From Alkaliphilus peptidifermentans DSM 18978 (lineage in GTDB: Bacteria > Bacillota > Clostridia > Peptostreptococcales > Natronincolaceae), in assembly GCF_900101495.1 (NCBI RefSeq), contig NZ_FMUS01000001.1:279396-343395 (forward strand): DNA of 64,000 bases. Reading direction: 5' to 3'. A program made the position numbers and the translations under genes. Below are positions 46,975 through 56,136 of this stretch, piece by piece (positions within the stretch are counted from its first letter, which is position 1; every line of letters starts with the position of its first letter). The notes beneath the pieces were generated by a model that was not told where the DNA came from, ran no database searches, and was given only the letters and a program-made list of their open reading frames with translations.

Positions 46975-46990
46975 GTCCTTGTCTTTTTCT
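46950..46990. terminator. Bidirectional terminator overlapping a gene end
   Basis: AAAAAGACAAGG (46951-46962) pairs with CCTTGTCTTTTT (46977-46988). The left arm is within the last codons of the 64-residue gene. It also serves the convergent PTS-like gene. Confidence 0.8.
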
Positions 46991-47008
46991 TATTAAATAG
47001 TATTACTT

Positions 47009-48049
47009 CTATTGTTCAAGCTTCATATCTCCATCTTTAATCCAACCCTTTTTTCTCATGCTTTGAGCTATTAAAAAGGTTAAAATAGCTGGTAGTATAA
47101 AGTGTAAAATTATTACCTTTGTTAATACGATAGATGGACTAATACCATTCTCTGTTACCATTCTGGCAAAGGTACCAAATTGACCTACTAACCCACTTGT
47201 ACCCATGCCTGCACCTATACTATTGTTTTCCATTTTAAAAATTGTAGTAGCTAAGGGCCCCAGTATTCCACTTGCCAATGTAGGCGGAATCCATATTAGC
47301 GGATTCTTTATTATGTTAGGGACCTGAAGCATACTGGTACCCAGCCCTTGAGCAATTAGGCCTCCAAAGCCATTTTCTTTATAGCTTGCAACTCCAAAGC
47401 CTATCATTTGAGTTGCACAACCAACTACCGCTGCTCCTGCTGCCAAACCATTTAGTCCCAGTGAAATTGCCAATGCCGCACTACTTATTGGAAGAGTTAA
47501 GATCATTCCCATTAATACCGCTAAGAATATCCCCATAGGTATTGGATGAATAACAGTAAGGCTATTAATAATTTCTCCTAACCCCTTCATTAAAGCTGAT
47601 ACCACAGGTCCAATAAACCTACCAGCCAAACCTCCTACAATTATTGTTGTAGCAGGTATTAATACTATATCTACTTTGGTTTTACCTGCAATTCTTTTTG
47701 CTACTTCAGCACCCGCCAAAGCAGCAACAAAGGCGCCTACTGGCTCGCTGTTTCCTAGACCATATCCCCCAGTATCTAATAGCCTTATTGTTCCTGCTCC
47801 AATCATACCAGTTGCCAATGAGGCAAAGATTGCCAGAGATGGGGCTCCTATAGAATAAGCTACCCCTGCTCCTATTGCTGGCCCCACCATGAATTGAGCA
47901 ATCTGTCCAAAAGAAACCAGCATTTGAATATTTAATTGCTCTCCAATTTGTTTTAAAATCAATCCAATAATTAAGGATGAAAAAAGACCTAAAGCCATTC
48001 CATTTAATGCCTTTGTAATATACTGCTTAAAAGAAATTCCTTGATTCAT
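47009..48049 (-). CDS. PTS EIIC_2/PfoR-family membrane protein
   Basis: 346 residues from ATG 48049 (GGGG upstream). About nine to ten membrane segments, Gly/Ala-rich; early segment ALNGMALGLFSSLIIGLI is typical of PF13303, the PfoR-type IIC family. PfoR is linked to perfringolysin expression in Clostridium perfringens; transport substrate unknown and no EIIA/EIIB partner is nearby. Starts at 48085 (ATG) or 48094 (TTG) are possible because the frame stays open back to the niaR stop. The gene is 93 bases downstream of niaR. Confidence 0.8.
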   Translation of the reverse strand: MNQGISFKQYITKALNGMALGLFSSLIIGLILKQIGEQLNIQMLVSFGQIAQFMVGPAIGAGVAYSIGAPSLAIFASLATGMIGAGTIRLLDTGGYGLGNSEPVGAFVAALAGAEVAKRIAGKTKVDIVLIPATTIIVGGLAGRFIGPVVSALMKGLGEIINSLTVIHPIPMGIFLAVLMGMILTLPISSAALAISLGLNGLAAGAAVVGCATQMIGFGVASYKENGFGGLIAQGLGTSMLQVPNIIKNPLIWIPPTLASGILGPLATTIFKMENNSIGAGMGTSGLVGQFGTFARMVTENGISPSIVLTKVIILHFILPAILTFLIAQSMRKKGWIKDGDMKLEQ

Positions 48050-48142
48050 AAGTACCCCATTCCCTTCTGCTACATTAACCAGCATAAAAGTCAATGTATT
48101 TACACCTGTCTTTACACCAGCTATTAAAAATATACCATAGTA

Positions 48143-48661
48143 TTAGTCTTGAATCAAGTACCCTTTTCTAAATAGTTCTTCCTTTAGGTCCTGGAAGCTT
48201 TTTTCACTTGTAACTTCTATTGTATGAATATGGACTCCGTCTGTTAAAGAAGCTAATGGCTCCGCTTTATAAAATTTTACCTTTTCCATGAACTCTTGAA
48301 GTTCTCCTTTATATCCAATGTCTAAAACGGTTCTAATTTCACCGTATATAGGATGTTCAACTATAACATCTATTATTTTAACACCGTGATCTAACATTAT
48401 TAGTAGTTCATCTTCCATCTCTTCGTAGTTATGATGCCTTGAAACAATTGTTTTTATAAGCTTTCCTTTTTTTTCCTTCATAATTATATATCCTTGTGGT
48501 GTGGCAATAATGTCATTTCCATTGGCTCTCAATAAAGCTATATCTTGAACTATTACTTGTCTTGATACACTAAATAGGTTGGCTAATTCAGTACCTTTAA
48601 TAGGTTTTCTTCCATTTTGCAATTCATTTATGATGGCTTTTCTTCTTTCTTCATTATTCAT
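48143..48661 (-). CDS. niaR: NiaR transcriptional repressor (HTH_11 + 3H domain)
   Basis: 172 residues from ATG 48661 (GAGGAG before it). N-terminal helix-turn-helix (KGTELANLFSVSRQVIVQDIALLR, 24 residues in total; core NLFSVSRQVIVQD) then a 3H domain with His in SRHHNYEE, VEHPIYGE and DGVHIHTIEV that form the metal/nicotinic-acid site. NiaR represses NAD synthesis and niacin uptake genes when nicotinate is present, which fits nadABC just upstream. Confidence 0.9.
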   Translation of the reverse strand: MNNEERRKAIINELQNGRKPIKGTELANLFSVSRQVIVQDIALLRANGNDIIATPQGYIIMKEKKGKLIKTIVSRHHNYEEMEDELLIMLDHGVKIIDVIVEHPIYGEIRTVLDIGYKGELQEFMEKVKFYKAEPLASLTDGVHIHTIEVTSEKSFQDLKEELFRKGYLIQD

Positions 48662-48693
48662 AATGCTCCTCACCTTCTTTACTTAGTTTAGGG

Positions 48694-48758
48694 AATTGCA
48701 TAATTCAGATTTTTATTCTTTACACGTTATAAAATAAACAAAAGGGAATTATGCAATT
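48694..48758. repeat. 13-bp inverted repeat upstream of niaR
   Basis: AATTGCATAATTC (48694-48706) and GAATTATGCAATT (48746-48758) are perfect inverted copies 39 bases apart, in the 159-base gap between nadC and niaR. Not followed by a T run. Could be paired operator sites; not clearly the same motif as the nadA operator. Confidence 0.45.
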
Positions 48759-48820
48759 TCAGCAGTTAATTATTAGTCTAACATATTTACATCATATTTA
48801 GATGTAGTTATAAAATCAAG

Positions 48821-49663
48821 CTATTTATTTAGTATTATATTTAAGCTTATATCTAGAGCCTTTACAGAATGGGTTAAGGCTCCAATTGATATGATGTCTA
48901 CCCCAGTTGCTGCTATTGCTTTGACCCTATCCTCAGTTATGTTTCCAGATGCCTCAAGGATTGCTTTACCCTTTGCAATCTCTACTGCTTCCTTCATAGT
49001 CTCTACATCCATATTGTCTAATAGGATAATATCTGCACCTGCCTTTAGTGCCTCCTTTAACTGTTGAAGATTTTCTACCTCTATTTCAATCTTTACTGTG
49101 TGTGATAGATCTTTTTTGCATTTTTTTATTGCTTCCGAAATGCTTCCCACTGCTTTAATATGGTTATCCTTTATTAAAACTGCATCGGAAAGATTATACC
49201 GGTGGTTATTGCAACCTCCTGCTTTTACTGCATATTTTTCTAACCCTCTTAAACCTGGTGTTGTTTTTCTCGTGTCAACAATCCGCACATTATAGTCTTT
49301 AACTAGATCATTATATACCTTTGCCTTAGTTGCAATTCCAGACATCCGTTGCAAAAAGTTCAGGGCTATCCTTTCACCCTTTAAGATGTTTATCATCCTA
49401 CCCTCTATTATAACAAAATCTTCACCAGCCTTTATTTCATCGCCATCCTTTTTCAAATGAGTGAGTTTTAAATCAGCATCCAATATTTTAAAAACTTCCT
49501 CTATTACTTTAAGTCCAGCTATAACACCATTTTCCTTTGCAGTAATTATAGCTTTACCCGTCATTTCATCATTTATTAATGTGTCAGTTGTAATATCTCC
49601 AAAATTTAAATCCTCAATAATTGCCCTCTTAATTATCTCATTTACATATATTTGATTTATCAT
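48821..49663 (-). CDS. nadC: Nicotinate-nucleotide pyrophosphorylase (quinolinate phosphoribosyltransferase)
   Basis: 280 residues. N-terminal alpha/beta sandwich then a barrel with RIVDTRKTTPGLRGLEKYA (substrate-binding Arg/Lys), KAGGCNNHR, and ILLDNMD. Makes nicotinate mononucleotide from quinolinate and PRPP. Start overlaps the nadB stop (ATGA). Last gene of nadABC. Confidence 0.96.
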   Translation of the reverse strand: MINQIYVNEIIKRAIIEDLNFGDITTDTLINDEMTGKAIITAKENGVIAGLKVIEEVFKILDADLKLTHLKKDGDEIKAGEDFVIIEGRMINILKGERIALNFLQRMSGIATKAKVYNDLVKDYNVRIVDTRKTTPGLRGLEKYAVKAGGCNNHRYNLSDAVLIKDNHIKAVGSISEAIKKCKKDLSHTVKIEIEVENLQQLKEALKAGADIILLDNMDVETMKEAVEIAKGKAILEASGNITEDRVKAIAATGVDIISIGALTHSVKALDISLNIILNK

Positions 49664-51174
49664 TGCTTTACCTCCTCAATTATCTCATCTGAACGATAAT
49701 GAACTCCAAGACTCTTTTTCTTACTTAATGAGTCTTCAACTATAAGCTTTGCTACTGCTAATTTATTAGATAACACTTTATATTCCACAGTATTTCTAGG
49801 GTTTTTAAAAAGCCTTTGACTAAGCTTATTTATGTTGCTGTAGGCTTCCTTTAAGCTCTTCTCATTTCTTATAATAGCTACATTTCCCTCCATTACATCC
49901 TTTAATTGTCTATCTAAATCTTTTACTTCTGCATTATTTTTTGAAGTGCTTGGTGATTTTGTCTTTACCTCGAAGTTTTTAATCTCCTTCTTCACTTTTC
50001 CTTTTAAAGAGCTATTAATAGCTATTGCAGTTCTTCTAGCAAAAACTACCCCTTCCAGTAAAGAATTGCTGGCTAACCTGTTTGCTCCATGAACACCAGT
50101 ATAGGCACATTCTCCACAGGCGTATAACCCTTTTATATTTGTCCTTCCATGTAAATCTGTCTTTATTCCCCCTATAAGATAATGTGCTGCAGGTGCTATT
50201 GGAATCCAATCCTTTGTTATATCAATACCCTTTAATAGACACTTGTTATAAATCATGGGAAATCTATTCTTAATAAAGGAGCTTCTTTTATGGGTAATAT
50301 CAAGATACACATGTTTTTCTCCTTCTTTAATCATTTCATGGAATATCGCTCTTGCAACGATATCCCTTGGAGCCAAATCCTTCATCTTATGATACTGGGC
50401 CATAAATGCTCTACCCTTTTTACTTCTTAAAAAAGCTCCTTCTCCCCTAACCGCCTCTGATATTAGCAGTCTTTGCCCTATTATGTCTTCAAAAAATGCT
50501 GTGGGATGAAATTGAATTAGCTCCATATCTGCTATAATAGCTCCTGCCCTATAGGCCATGGCTATTCCATCACCTGTTGATACAATTGAATTTGTGGTAT
50601 TTCCGTATATTTGACCAGCTCCACCAGTTGCCATGACAATTGCATCAGCTGAAAATTCCAATTTATTTCCATCAGTCTCTATTACTTCTATCCCCGTTAT
50701 TTTATTGTTATATTTCATTAGCTTATCTGCAAAAGCATTTTCAATTATTCTAATATTTTTCTTATTCTTTATCTCTTTGTACATGGAGCTTATTATTGCT
50801 TTACCTGTTTCATCTTTAACATGAAGTATATTGCTTTGTCGGTGGCCTCCCTCCCTGGTAAGCCTTAACTCTCCATTTACATCTCTGTCAAAAACCACTC
50901 CTATTTTAATTAAATCCTCTACTGCTATTTTTGCCTCTGCTACCATTGTTTTTACAGCATCTTTATTATTATAATAGCAGCCTGCCTTTAATGTATCTTC
51001 ATAGTGAATTGACTGATTTCCTAAGGCAGCTATGCCTCCTTGGGCTAAATAGCTGTTGCTATCTTCTAGCCTCCCCTTCGTTATTAGCAGTACATTATAT
51101 TTTTCCTCAACTTTAAGGGCTGTAAATAAACCTGCAATTCCAGTTCCTATAATAATAACATCAAAATTTGTCAT
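49660..51174 (-). CDS. nadB: L-aspartate oxidase
   Basis: 504 residues from ATG 51174; a GTG at 51183 overlaps its own RBS (AGGGTG), so the ATG is preferred. FAD-binding GTGIAGL near the N-terminus, GGIAALG, REGGHRQSNILH and HGANRLASNSLLEG are the typical succinate-dehydrogenase-family motifs. Oxidises aspartate to iminoaspartate, using fumarate in anaerobes. Middle gene of nadABC. Confidence 0.96.
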   Translation of the reverse strand: MTNFDVIIIGTGIAGLFTALKVEEKYNVLLITKGRLEDSNSYLAQGGIAALGNQSIHYEDTLKAGCYYNNKDAVKTMVAEAKIAVEDLIKIGVVFDRDVNGELRLTREGGHRQSNILHVKDETGKAIISSMYKEIKNKKNIRIIENAFADKLMKYNNKITGIEVIETDGNKLEFSADAIVMATGGAGQIYGNTTNSIVSTGDGIAMAYRAGAIIADMELIQFHPTAFFEDIIGQRLLISEAVRGEGAFLRSKKGRAFMAQYHKMKDLAPRDIVARAIFHEMIKEGEKHVYLDITHKRSSFIKNRFPMIYNKCLLKGIDITKDWIPIAPAAHYLIGGIKTDLHGRTNIKGLYACGECAYTGVHGANRLASNSLLEGVVFARRTAIAINSSLKGKVKKEIKNFEVKTKSPSTSKNNAEVKDLDRQLKDVMEGNVAIIRNEKSLKEAYSNINKLSQRLFKNPRNTVEYKVLSNKLAVAKLIVEDSLSKKKSLGVHYRSDEIIEEVKQ

Positions 51175-51184
51175 TTTTATCACC

Positions 51185-52096
51185 CTAACTAAGGTTAAGC
51201 ATCCTATTTAGTGATTTAAAAGCCTTTAATCTTACTACTTCATCAATTAATATTTCATTTTTTTCTGTTAATAGTGCTTCATAGATATCCTTTAATCTTG
51301 TCTTTTTCATATTAGTACAAATTAATCCCTGTGAAAGAAGATAAAATTTCTTATCTGGATTCTCTTTATTTAACTGGTGGAGTACCCCCATCTCTGTACC
51401 AATTATAAATGTTTGCTTAGATGATTCCCTTACATAATTAATAATTTGGGAGGTGCTTCCCACAAAATCAGCTAAAGCTACAACCGCTTGGGAGCATTCT
51501 GGATGAGCAAGTATTGGCGCCTCTGGCAGAGATTTTTTTGACGCCAAAGCTTCTTGTGTCTTCACTCGATGATGGGTTATACAAAAACCCTTCCATGAAA
51601 TAATCTCCTTTTGGGGCAGCTGCTTTGCAATATAATCACCTAAGTTCATGTCAGGAATAAACAAAACTTTATTTGAAGAAAGGCTCCTTATAACCTTCAA
51701 TGCGTTTGAAGATGTACAACAAATATCACTTTCTGCCTTAACCTCTGCAGATGAATTGACATAGCATACTACTGGTGCATTGGGATATTCTCTTTTAAAC
51801 TGTTTTAGTTTATTTACATCTATCATATCTGCCATTGGGCACCCTGCATCATAAACAGGAAGCAGTACTTTTTTATTTGGTGATAATATTTTTGCGCTTT
51901 CTGCCATAAAGCTAACACCGCTTAATATAATAATCTCTGCTTTTGTCTTTGCTGCCTCTTGGCTTAGCTTAAGGGAATCTCCCACTACATCAGCAATATC
52001 TTGAATCTCTGGAATTTGATAATTATGAGCTAAAATAATTGCATTTTTTAATTTTTTTAATCTCCTTATTTCTTCTATCAATTCTATTTCACTCAT
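51185..52096 (-). CDS. nadA: Quinolinate synthase
   Basis: 303 residues of the short [4Fe-4S] type. Cluster Cys are in CPMADM (or the preceding DAGCPM), DICCTSSN and HPECSQ, plus a further Cys near the C-terminus. Condenses iminoaspartate with dihydroxyacetone phosphate to quinolinate. First gene of nadABC, with a promoter and operator-like palindrome just upstream. Confidence 0.95.
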   Translation of the reverse strand: MSEIELIEEIRRLKKLKNAIILAHNYQIPEIQDIADVVGDSLKLSQEAAKTKAEIIILSGVSFMAESAKILSPNKKVLLPVYDAGCPMADMIDVNKLKQFKREYPNAPVVCYVNSSAEVKAESDICCTSSNALKVIRSLSSNKVLFIPDMNLGDYIAKQLPQKEIISWKGFCITHHRVKTQEALASKKSLPEAPILAHPECSQAVVALADFVGSTSQIINYVRESSKQTFIIGTEMGVLHQLNKENPDKKFYLLSQGLICTNMKKTRLKDIYEALLTEKNEILIDEVVRLKAFKSLNRMLNLS

Positions 52097-52131
52097 GGCT
52101 GTATATTCCTTCCTTTATATGTGTATTTACT

Positions 52132-52145
52132 TGTGTCTTGTCACA
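52132..52145. promoter_or_regulatory. Candidate NiaR operator at nadA
   Basis: TGTGTCTTGTCACA is an imperfect palindrome (TGTG...CACA) 36 bases before nadA. It sits just downstream of the -10 box, where a repressor would block the start. It resembles TGTGTC/GACACA-type NiaR sites; no alignment was run. Confidence 0.5.
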
Positions 52146-52155
52146 TGTTAATACG

Positions 52156-52184
52156 AATATATCATACTCTCAGTTTAGTTTCAA
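52156..52184 (-). promoter_or_regulatory. Promoter of nadABC
   Basis: Minus-strand TTGAAA (52179-52184), a 17-base spacer, TATATT (52156-52161). Confidence 0.65.
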
Positions 52185-52230
52185 GCATTTAGATTATATA
52201 GAAAGCATACATAATATCATCGCCTTTGAA

Positions 52231-52291
52231 AGTTTTCTGCCAAGTGCCATCAGCGCTGAAGGGCTTAACTTCTGTGCTGGAGATGGAAATA
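52231..52291 (-). pseudogene. Decayed 5S rRNA fragment
   Basis: 61 bases align without gaps to 63921-63981 of the 5S gene at the right edge, about 52 of 61 identical by hand, and 8 of the 9 changes are transitions. Missing both ends of the gene. Lies in the 52097-52412 gap between nadA and tldE. Confidence 0.75.
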
Positions 52292-52331
52292 AAATAAAGA
52301 AGTAGGTTAAGCACCTCCTTCTTTATTTTTT
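52292..52331 (-). terminator. Terminator after tldE
   Basis: AAATAAAGAAG pairs with CTTCTTTATTT around an AGGT...ACCT core. Located about 80 bases past the tldE stop. Confidence 0.7.
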
Positions 52332-52412
52332 CTCTCTATTTAAAATCCAACAAAATTTTCATCTACATCTATAACATACATCTACTGGACTATAACGTCT
52401 TCTCTATTATTC

Positions 52413-53768
52413 TTATTCATTTCCTGATATGGTTAATTCTTTTACTAATATGGAGGGTGCTCCAAAATAATTGGAGCTGGGATGGGAAAACTTAATGTCC
52501 TGTCCAATTGCTAATATCTCCAGTAGCATCGTGTATAAATTTCCAGAAACTGTTATTTGGGCTAGCGATCTTACTATCTGTCCGTTTTCTACAAGTAATC
52601 CATTGGCCGAAAGAGAGAAATTTCCTGAAATTGCATTTATTCCTGCATGTAAACCATCTACCCCAGTGATTATTATTCCATCCTTCATCTCTTTAGTTAA
52701 ATCGACAAGGGTTAGATCTCCCTTTTCTATATACATATTAGTTGCTTCAACTCCAATAGTAGCTTTGTGAGAATTTTTAAATCCATTACCTGTAGATGTA
52801 ACGTTGTCCTTCTTTGCAGTCTTGTTGTTATATAAGTAGGTTTTTAATTTGCCCTGTTCTATTAGGTATTTCTTTGTGGTAGGTGTACCCTCATCGTCAA
52901 ATCTTCTAAAGGTCTTACCTTCTTCCAATAGAGGGTCTTCAACTATATTAACCATCTTCACAGCTACCTCTAAGCCTAATTTCTCCTTCAGTTTAGATAA
53001 GCTCTTTTGCACTGTACTACTAAAGAATATTGAAGAAAAGCTGCTCATAATGTCGGCCGCAACATTATTACGTAATATAACCTTATACTTTCCCTTACCT
53101 ATAGAAGTAGCACCTATCATTGCTAAGGCATCTCCTACGCTTTCATTAATTAAATTATCCATATATTCTTCCGAAAAATTATTAATTACATGATGGGTAT
53201 AGCCTGTTTGCATACCTTTTCCATCTTTTACTATTACACCTAAGTCTATAGTCCCAATATTATGGCTATCCTGTAGCTCTAGCCCTTTGGAATTCTTAAT
53301 AAAGATATTCTGCTTTGATTCAGTATAGTTGCAGTAGCTTATTTCTTTTATTCTTTCATCGTAACTACTCGCCTTTTTTTCTAATTTAAGCATAAAATCC
53401 ATTTTCCCTTTACTACTAGTAACCTCTAGCTGACTTTTTATCTGGGGACAATCTATTTGTTTCGTTAGTTGTGCAGAAATATATTCTTGACTATCGTTAG
53501 TATTACTCAACGCATATCCTTTTAAATTACTTAAAAGTTCTTCTATACTATCCTCTGTTACTTTTTCTGTATATGAATACCCCATTTTACCATTATAGAT
53601 ACCTCGTAATGATATATTAATTTCTTCTCCAATTATGTATTTTTCCAATTTACCCTTATATATATTAAAGCTTAAAGAAGAGGTCTCCTTTAAATATACT
53701 TCAACTTCATTAATGCCCTGAATTTTGCTTTTATCAAATATTCTATTTATCAGCTGACTTTTATTCAA
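52413..53768 (-). CDS. pmbA: TldE/PmbA-type subunit (pair 2)
   Basis: 451 residues from TTG 53768; GGAGG lies in the last codons of tldD 7 bases before. Typical PmbA segments are GNGFKNSHKATIGVEATNMYI and INAISGNFSLSANGLLVENG. No HExxxH, as expected. Two bases after the tldD stop, so coupled to it. End gene of the opp-tld transcript. Forms a heterodimeric cytosolic peptidase with TldD. Confidence 0.88.
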   Translation of the reverse strand: MNKSQLINRIFDKSKIQGINEVEVYLKETSSLSFNIYKGKLEKYIIGEEINISLRGIYNGKMGYSYTEKVTEDSIEELLSNLKGYALSNTNDSQEYISAQLTKQIDCPQIKSQLEVTSSKGKMDFMLKLEKKASSYDERIKEISYCNYTESKQNIFIKNSKGLELQDSHNIGTIDLGVIVKDGKGMQTGYTHHVINNFSEEYMDNLINESVGDALAMIGATSIGKGKYKVILRNNVAADIMSSFSSIFFSSTVQKSLSKLKEKLGLEVAVKMVNIVEDPLLEEGKTFRRFDDEGTPTTKKYLIEQGKLKTYLYNNKTAKKDNVTSTGNGFKNSHKATIGVEATNMYIEKGDLTLVDLTKEMKDGIIITGVDGLHAGINAISGNFSLSANGLLVENGQIVRSLAQITVSGNLYTMLLEILAIGQDIKFSHPSSNYFGAPSILVKELTISGNE

Positions 53769-53770
53769 CC

Positions 53771-55156
53771 CTATTCCTCCCTTCCTCCAACGGTCATTGA
53801 CTTAACTCTAATGGTAGGTTGTCCAGCACCTATGAAAAGAGCTCCACTGGAAGCATAGCAATAGCCTTGTCCTATGGAAAGATTGTTGGCCACCATATCT
53901 ACATCATGAAGGATTGTACTTCCATTGCCTATAAGGGTGGCTCCCTTTACAGGCCTTGTAATCTTCCCATTTTCTATAAGATATGCTTCAGAAAGAGAGA
54001 AGTTAAAGTCACCAGTAGCAGGGTTTACTGAACCAGCAGATATCCCTTTGGCGAAAAGACCCTGTTCAGTATTACTAATAATTTCTTCTTTGGTACTATC
54101 ACCATTATCAATATAAGTGTTTGTCATTCTGGAAGTAGGTTCAAATCTATAGGATTGTCGTCTACCAGAACCTGTAGCCTTCATATTCATTCTTTTTGCA
54201 TTAAGTTTGTCAATGAGATAGCCTTTAAGTATTCCTTTTTCAATAAGAAGGTTTTTTTGAGTGGCTGTGCCTTCATCATCAATACCCAGTGAGCCCCATG
54301 CGTTGGTAATTGAACCATCGTCCACTAAGGTAACAACTTCCGATGCAATTTGTTTCCCTAGCTTGTTTGAAAAAACCGAGTTGCCTTTAGCCACCGAAGA
54401 AGCCTCTAAGCTATGTCCACAAGCTTCATGAAACATTAGCCCCCCAAAACCGTTATCTACAACAACTGGCATGTTGCCAGCCGGACAATAGTCTGCTAAA
54501 ACCATTGTTTTAGCATTTCTTGCTGCTTCCCTTGCGAACTCTTCTATATTAATCTTATCGTAGAATTCTGAACCCATTAAAGCTCCAGGCCCAACAAAGC
54601 CTGTTTCGATCTGCCCATTTTTTTCTGCAGCCACTATAATCATTAATCTTGTCCTTACCCTAATGTCTTCTACATAAACTCCTTCAGAATTGGCAATTAA
54701 TATATTTTGTACCTGGTCCAAGTAGTTTACAGTTACTTGTGAAATAACCTTGTCATAGGTCATGGCTGCCTCCATGGCTCTTTTAGTTATTTCTATTTTC
54801 TTAGCAAACTCCGTTTTTGATGGAAGTATTATATATGGATGCTTTTTGGGAGAAGTAATTGCCCTAGGGTTAATTAAAGCATTCTTGTTTTTACCCTTTA
54901 TACCCTGTGTTATTCTCTTTGTTATTGATATTAAATTCTCTCTAGAAGCATCATTTGTGTAGGCATAAAATGAATCAAGACCCGATAGGATACGTATCCC
55001 TACGCCATGCTCCCTTCCAGCCATTCCTTTTTCGATGTTTCCGCCAACGGTGGATATTTCGGTTGTAAAGTTATTTTCAACAAAAACCTCTACAAAATCT
55101 CCTCCACTTGATGTAGCCTCATATATTATATCTTGAACTATATCTCTGTTTAACAT
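53771..55156 (-). CDS. tldD: TldD metalloprotease subunit (pair 2)
   Basis: 461 residues. Zinc motif HEACGH at residues 243-248 in GGLMFHEACGHSLEASS; conserved RRQSYRFEPTSRMTNTYI near 330. Catalytic half of a TldD-TldE peptidase. Begins 20 bases after oppF stop with no terminator between, so it is co-transcribed with the oligopeptide importer. Clearly diverged from the tldD at 11.8-13.3 kb. Confidence 0.9.
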   Translation of the reverse strand: MLNRDIVQDIIYEATSSGGDFVEVFVENNFTTEISTVGGNIEKGMAGREHGVGIRILSGLDSFYAYTNDASRENLISITKRITQGIKGKNKNALINPRAITSPKKHPYIILPSKTEFAKKIEITKRAMEAAMTYDKVISQVTVNYLDQVQNILIANSEGVYVEDIRVRTRLMIIVAAEKNGQIETGFVGPGALMGSEFYDKINIEEFAREAARNAKTMVLADYCPAGNMPVVVDNGFGGLMFHEACGHSLEASSVAKGNSVFSNKLGKQIASEVVTLVDDGSITNAWGSLGIDDEGTATQKNLLIEKGILKGYLIDKLNAKRMNMKATGSGRRQSYRFEPTSRMTNTYIDNGDSTKEEIISNTEQGLFAKGISAGSVNPATGDFNFSLSEAYLIENGKITRPVKGATLIGNGSTILHDVDMVANNLSIGQGYCYASSGALFIGAGQPTIRVKSMTVGGREE

Positions 55157-55176
55157 AATAATTCCCCTTTACTGTT

Positions 55177-56136
55177 CTACTTATATAGATGGCAGGCTAC
55201 AAAATGGTCTTTTTCTACTTCTTTAAGCTCTGGTGATACCTTGCCACATATATCCATTGCATATGAACATCTTTTAACAAACTTACATCCTGGAGGTGTG
55301 TTAATAGGTGAAGGCACCTCTCCTTCAAGCTTTATTCTTTGTCTCTCTTCTTCTACCTTAGGATCGGGTATAGGTATTGCAGAAATCAGTGATTTAGTGT
55401 ATGGATGTAATGGTTTTCTATACAGCTCTTGACTTTCAGTTATCTCAACCAAAGAGCCAAGATACATAACTCCAACTCTGTCTGATATATGCTTAACCAT
55501 AGAAAGATCATGGGCAATAAAGAGATATGTTAGTCCCAATTGGTTTTGTAACTTAATAAGGAGATTTACTATTTGAGCTTGAATTGAAACATCTAGGGCT
55601 GATATAGGCTCATCACATACTATAAAATCTGGTTCCACTGCTAAAGCACGGGCTATCCCTATTCTTTGCCTTTGCCCACCTGATAGCTCATGGGGGAATC
55701 TTGAACGAAAATCAGAGTTCATTCCTACCTTTTCCAGTAAATCATCTATTCTAGCTATTCTTTCAGACTCTTTTAATTTAAAATGAACATCTATGCCTTC
55801 AGCAATTATTTCACCTATAGTCATTCTAGGATCTAATGATGCATAGGGGTCTTGAAATATTATTTGGGCACCTTTTTTAAACTTAACTTTTTCTGATGAA
55901 CTCATTTTATGAACATTTTGTCCATTATATAAGACTTGTCCATCTGTTGAGTTGTAAATACCCAGTATTGTTCTTCCACAAGTTGTTTTTCCACAGCCTG
56001 ACTCACCAACCAAACCTAAAGTTTCTCCCCTTCTTATCTCAAAGGTTACATCATCTACAGCCTTTAACACTTCATTTCTCCCCACATGAAAATATTTCTT
56101 TAGGTTAATTATTTCAACTAATTTTTCCTTACTCAT
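55177..56136 (-). CDS. oppF: Oligopeptide ABC transporter ATPase OppF
   Basis: 319 residues. Walker A GESGCGKTT, signature LSGGQRQR, Walker B FIVCDEPISALD, plus the oligopeptide/dipeptide C-terminal Cys cluster (CKFVKRCSYAMDIC) that holds a 4Fe-4S cluster in some members. Overlaps oppD by 8 bases. Confidence 0.93.
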   Translation of the reverse strand: MSKEKLVEIINLKKYFHVGRNEVLKAVDDVTFEIRRGETLGLVGESGCGKTTCGRTILGIYNSTDGQVLYNGQNVHKMSSSEKVKFKKGAQIIFQDPYASLDPRMTIGEIIAEGIDVHFKLKESERIARIDDLLEKVGMNSDFRSRFPHELSGGQRQRIGIARALAVEPDFIVCDEPISALDVSIQAQIVNLLIKLQNQLGLTYLFIAHDLSMVKHISDRVGVMYLGSLVEITESQELYRKPLHPYTKSLISAIPIPDPKVEEERQRIKLEGEVPSPINTPPGCKFVKRCSYAMDICGKVSPELKEVEKDHFVACHLYK

